Source: Teichococcus rhizosphaerae (GTDB lineage Bacteria; Pseudomonadota; Alphaproteobacteria; Acetobacterales; Acetobacteraceae). Taken from it: a stretch of DNA of 64,000 bases. The stretch covers positions 1 through 64,000 of the forward strand of contig NZ_PDNU01000027.1 in NCBI RefSeq assembly GCF_002631185.1, read 5' to 3'. The position numbers were made by a program, and so were the translations under genes. The notes beneath the pieces are model-generated. The model had not been told where the DNA came from. It ran no database searches and saw only the letters and a list, made by a program, of their open reading frames with translations. Below are positions 63,635 to 64,000 of this stretch, piece by piece (position 1 is the stretch's first letter; each line of letters begins with the position of its first letter).

Positions 63635-63653
63635 GACCGCGCCCCCCTGCCGC

Positions 63654-64000
63654 TCACAGCCCCATGCGGCGGGCGATGATCCCGCGCATGATCTCGCTGG
63701 TGCCGCCGCCGATGGTGCCCACGCGCGCGTCGCGGAAATACATCTGCATGTCGTGGTCCATCATGTAGCCGGCCCCGCCCATGATCTGGATGCCCATGTC
63801 GGCGCAGCGGCTGTTGTTCTCGGTCGCCACGACCTTGGCGATGGTGGTCTCGCTCACCGGGTCGAGGCCGGCATCCATCATCTCCGCCGCTCGGTAGGTC
63901 AGGGCGCGCGCCGCCTCGGCCATCATCCGCATGTCGGCGAATTTGTGCGCCACCGCCTGGAACTCGGTGATCCGCCGGCCGAAGGCGGTGCGATCGAGCG
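63654..64000 (-). CDS. acyl-CoA dehydrogenase, C-terminal part (gene runs past window end)
   Basis: About 115 codons of an acyl-CoA dehydrogenase C-terminus are visible, reading in frame from the window edge. It has F-G-R-R-I-T-E-F-Q, M-G-G-A-G-Y-M and the end G-G-G-T-S-E-I-M-R-G-I-I-A-R-R. The usual E-G-T is G-G-T, so the base would be in the missing part. The start lies beyond 64000. It precedes dctQ by 19 bases. Confidence 0.88.
   Translation of the reverse strand, partial: LDRTAFGRRITEFQAVAHKFADMRMMAEAARALTYRAAEMMDAGLDPVSETTIAKVVATENNSRCADMGIQIMGGAGYMMDHDMQMYFRDARVGTIGGGTSEIMRGIIARRMGL

Overview
The window is very GC-rich and almost fully coding, with no gene-free gap over 300 bases. I saw no tRNA, rRNA, IS element, phage gene or CRISPR array. 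The gene content suggests an aerobic proteobacterium with a large organic-acid catabolic repertoire: ten full-length-scale Bug/TctC receptors plus an eleventh cut by the window edge, four family III CoA-transferases, five acyl-CoA dehydrogenases, five crotonases, two Baeyer-Villiger-type monooxygenases, a Liv-type ABC transporter, a TRAP transporter and an EtfAB pair. An alphaproteobacterium such as a Roseomonas-like member of the Acetobacteraceae fits best. That is inference from gene style and composition, and a betaproteobacterium is not excluded.

Layout. 1-11734: Bug receptors interleaved with an IclR regulator, an SDR, a crotonase, three family III CoA-transferases, a GntR/FCD regulator, a thioesterase and a nitronate-monooxygenase-family enzyme. 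Most are tightly packed on the plus strand, and several stop/start codons overlap as ATGA. 11798-20536: a Bug receptor, a crotonase, an NDP-forming acyl-CoA ligase, an AMP-forming acyl-CoA ligase, an orphan LivK-like receptor and a flavin monooxygenase. 20586-31671 (minus strand): an acyclic-terpene (atu) type module consisting of an NDP-forming acyl-CoA ligase, an AtuD-like dehydrogenase, AtuC- and AtuF-like carboxylase subunits and an AtuE-like hydratase. Three Bug receptors follow, two of them a tandem duplication.

31839-45428: an HMG-CoA-lyase-like enzyme, then a set of genes matching aerobic cyclohexanecarboxylate degradation: AliB, a frameshifted AliA, a second acyl-CoA dehydrogenase, a Bug receptor, and BadI, BadH and BadK. 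A Liv ABC transporter operon led by a TetR regulator lies next to it. In sequence order the enzymes would activate an alicyclic acid to its CoA ester, desaturate, hydrate and oxidise it, and open the ring to pimeloyl-CoA. 45495-53588: a NUDIX hydrolase, pantothenate kinase, a second flavin monooxygenase, a frameshifted Bug gene, and a MarR-EmrA-EmrB type efflux operon with an AT-rich palindrome at the MarR start. 53727-64000: an acyl-CoA dehydrogenase with etfBA, then on the minus strand a CoA-transferase, TRAP DctP and DctM with a Bug gene fused into the same operon, an oppositely oriented acyl-CoA ligase, DctQ, and a partial acyl-CoA dehydrogenase.

How it works together. Periplasmic receptors and transporters capture carboxylic acids. 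CoA-transferases or ligases activate them, dehydrogenases pass electrons to EtfAB, and crotonases, SDRs and carboxylases complete ring or chain breakdown. Three genes look damaged: the AliA-like ligase, one Bug gene, and LivG, which lacks its ABC signature. The first two carry paired compensating single-base indels, two of them in short homopolymers, so sequencing error must be excluded before calling them pseudogenes.
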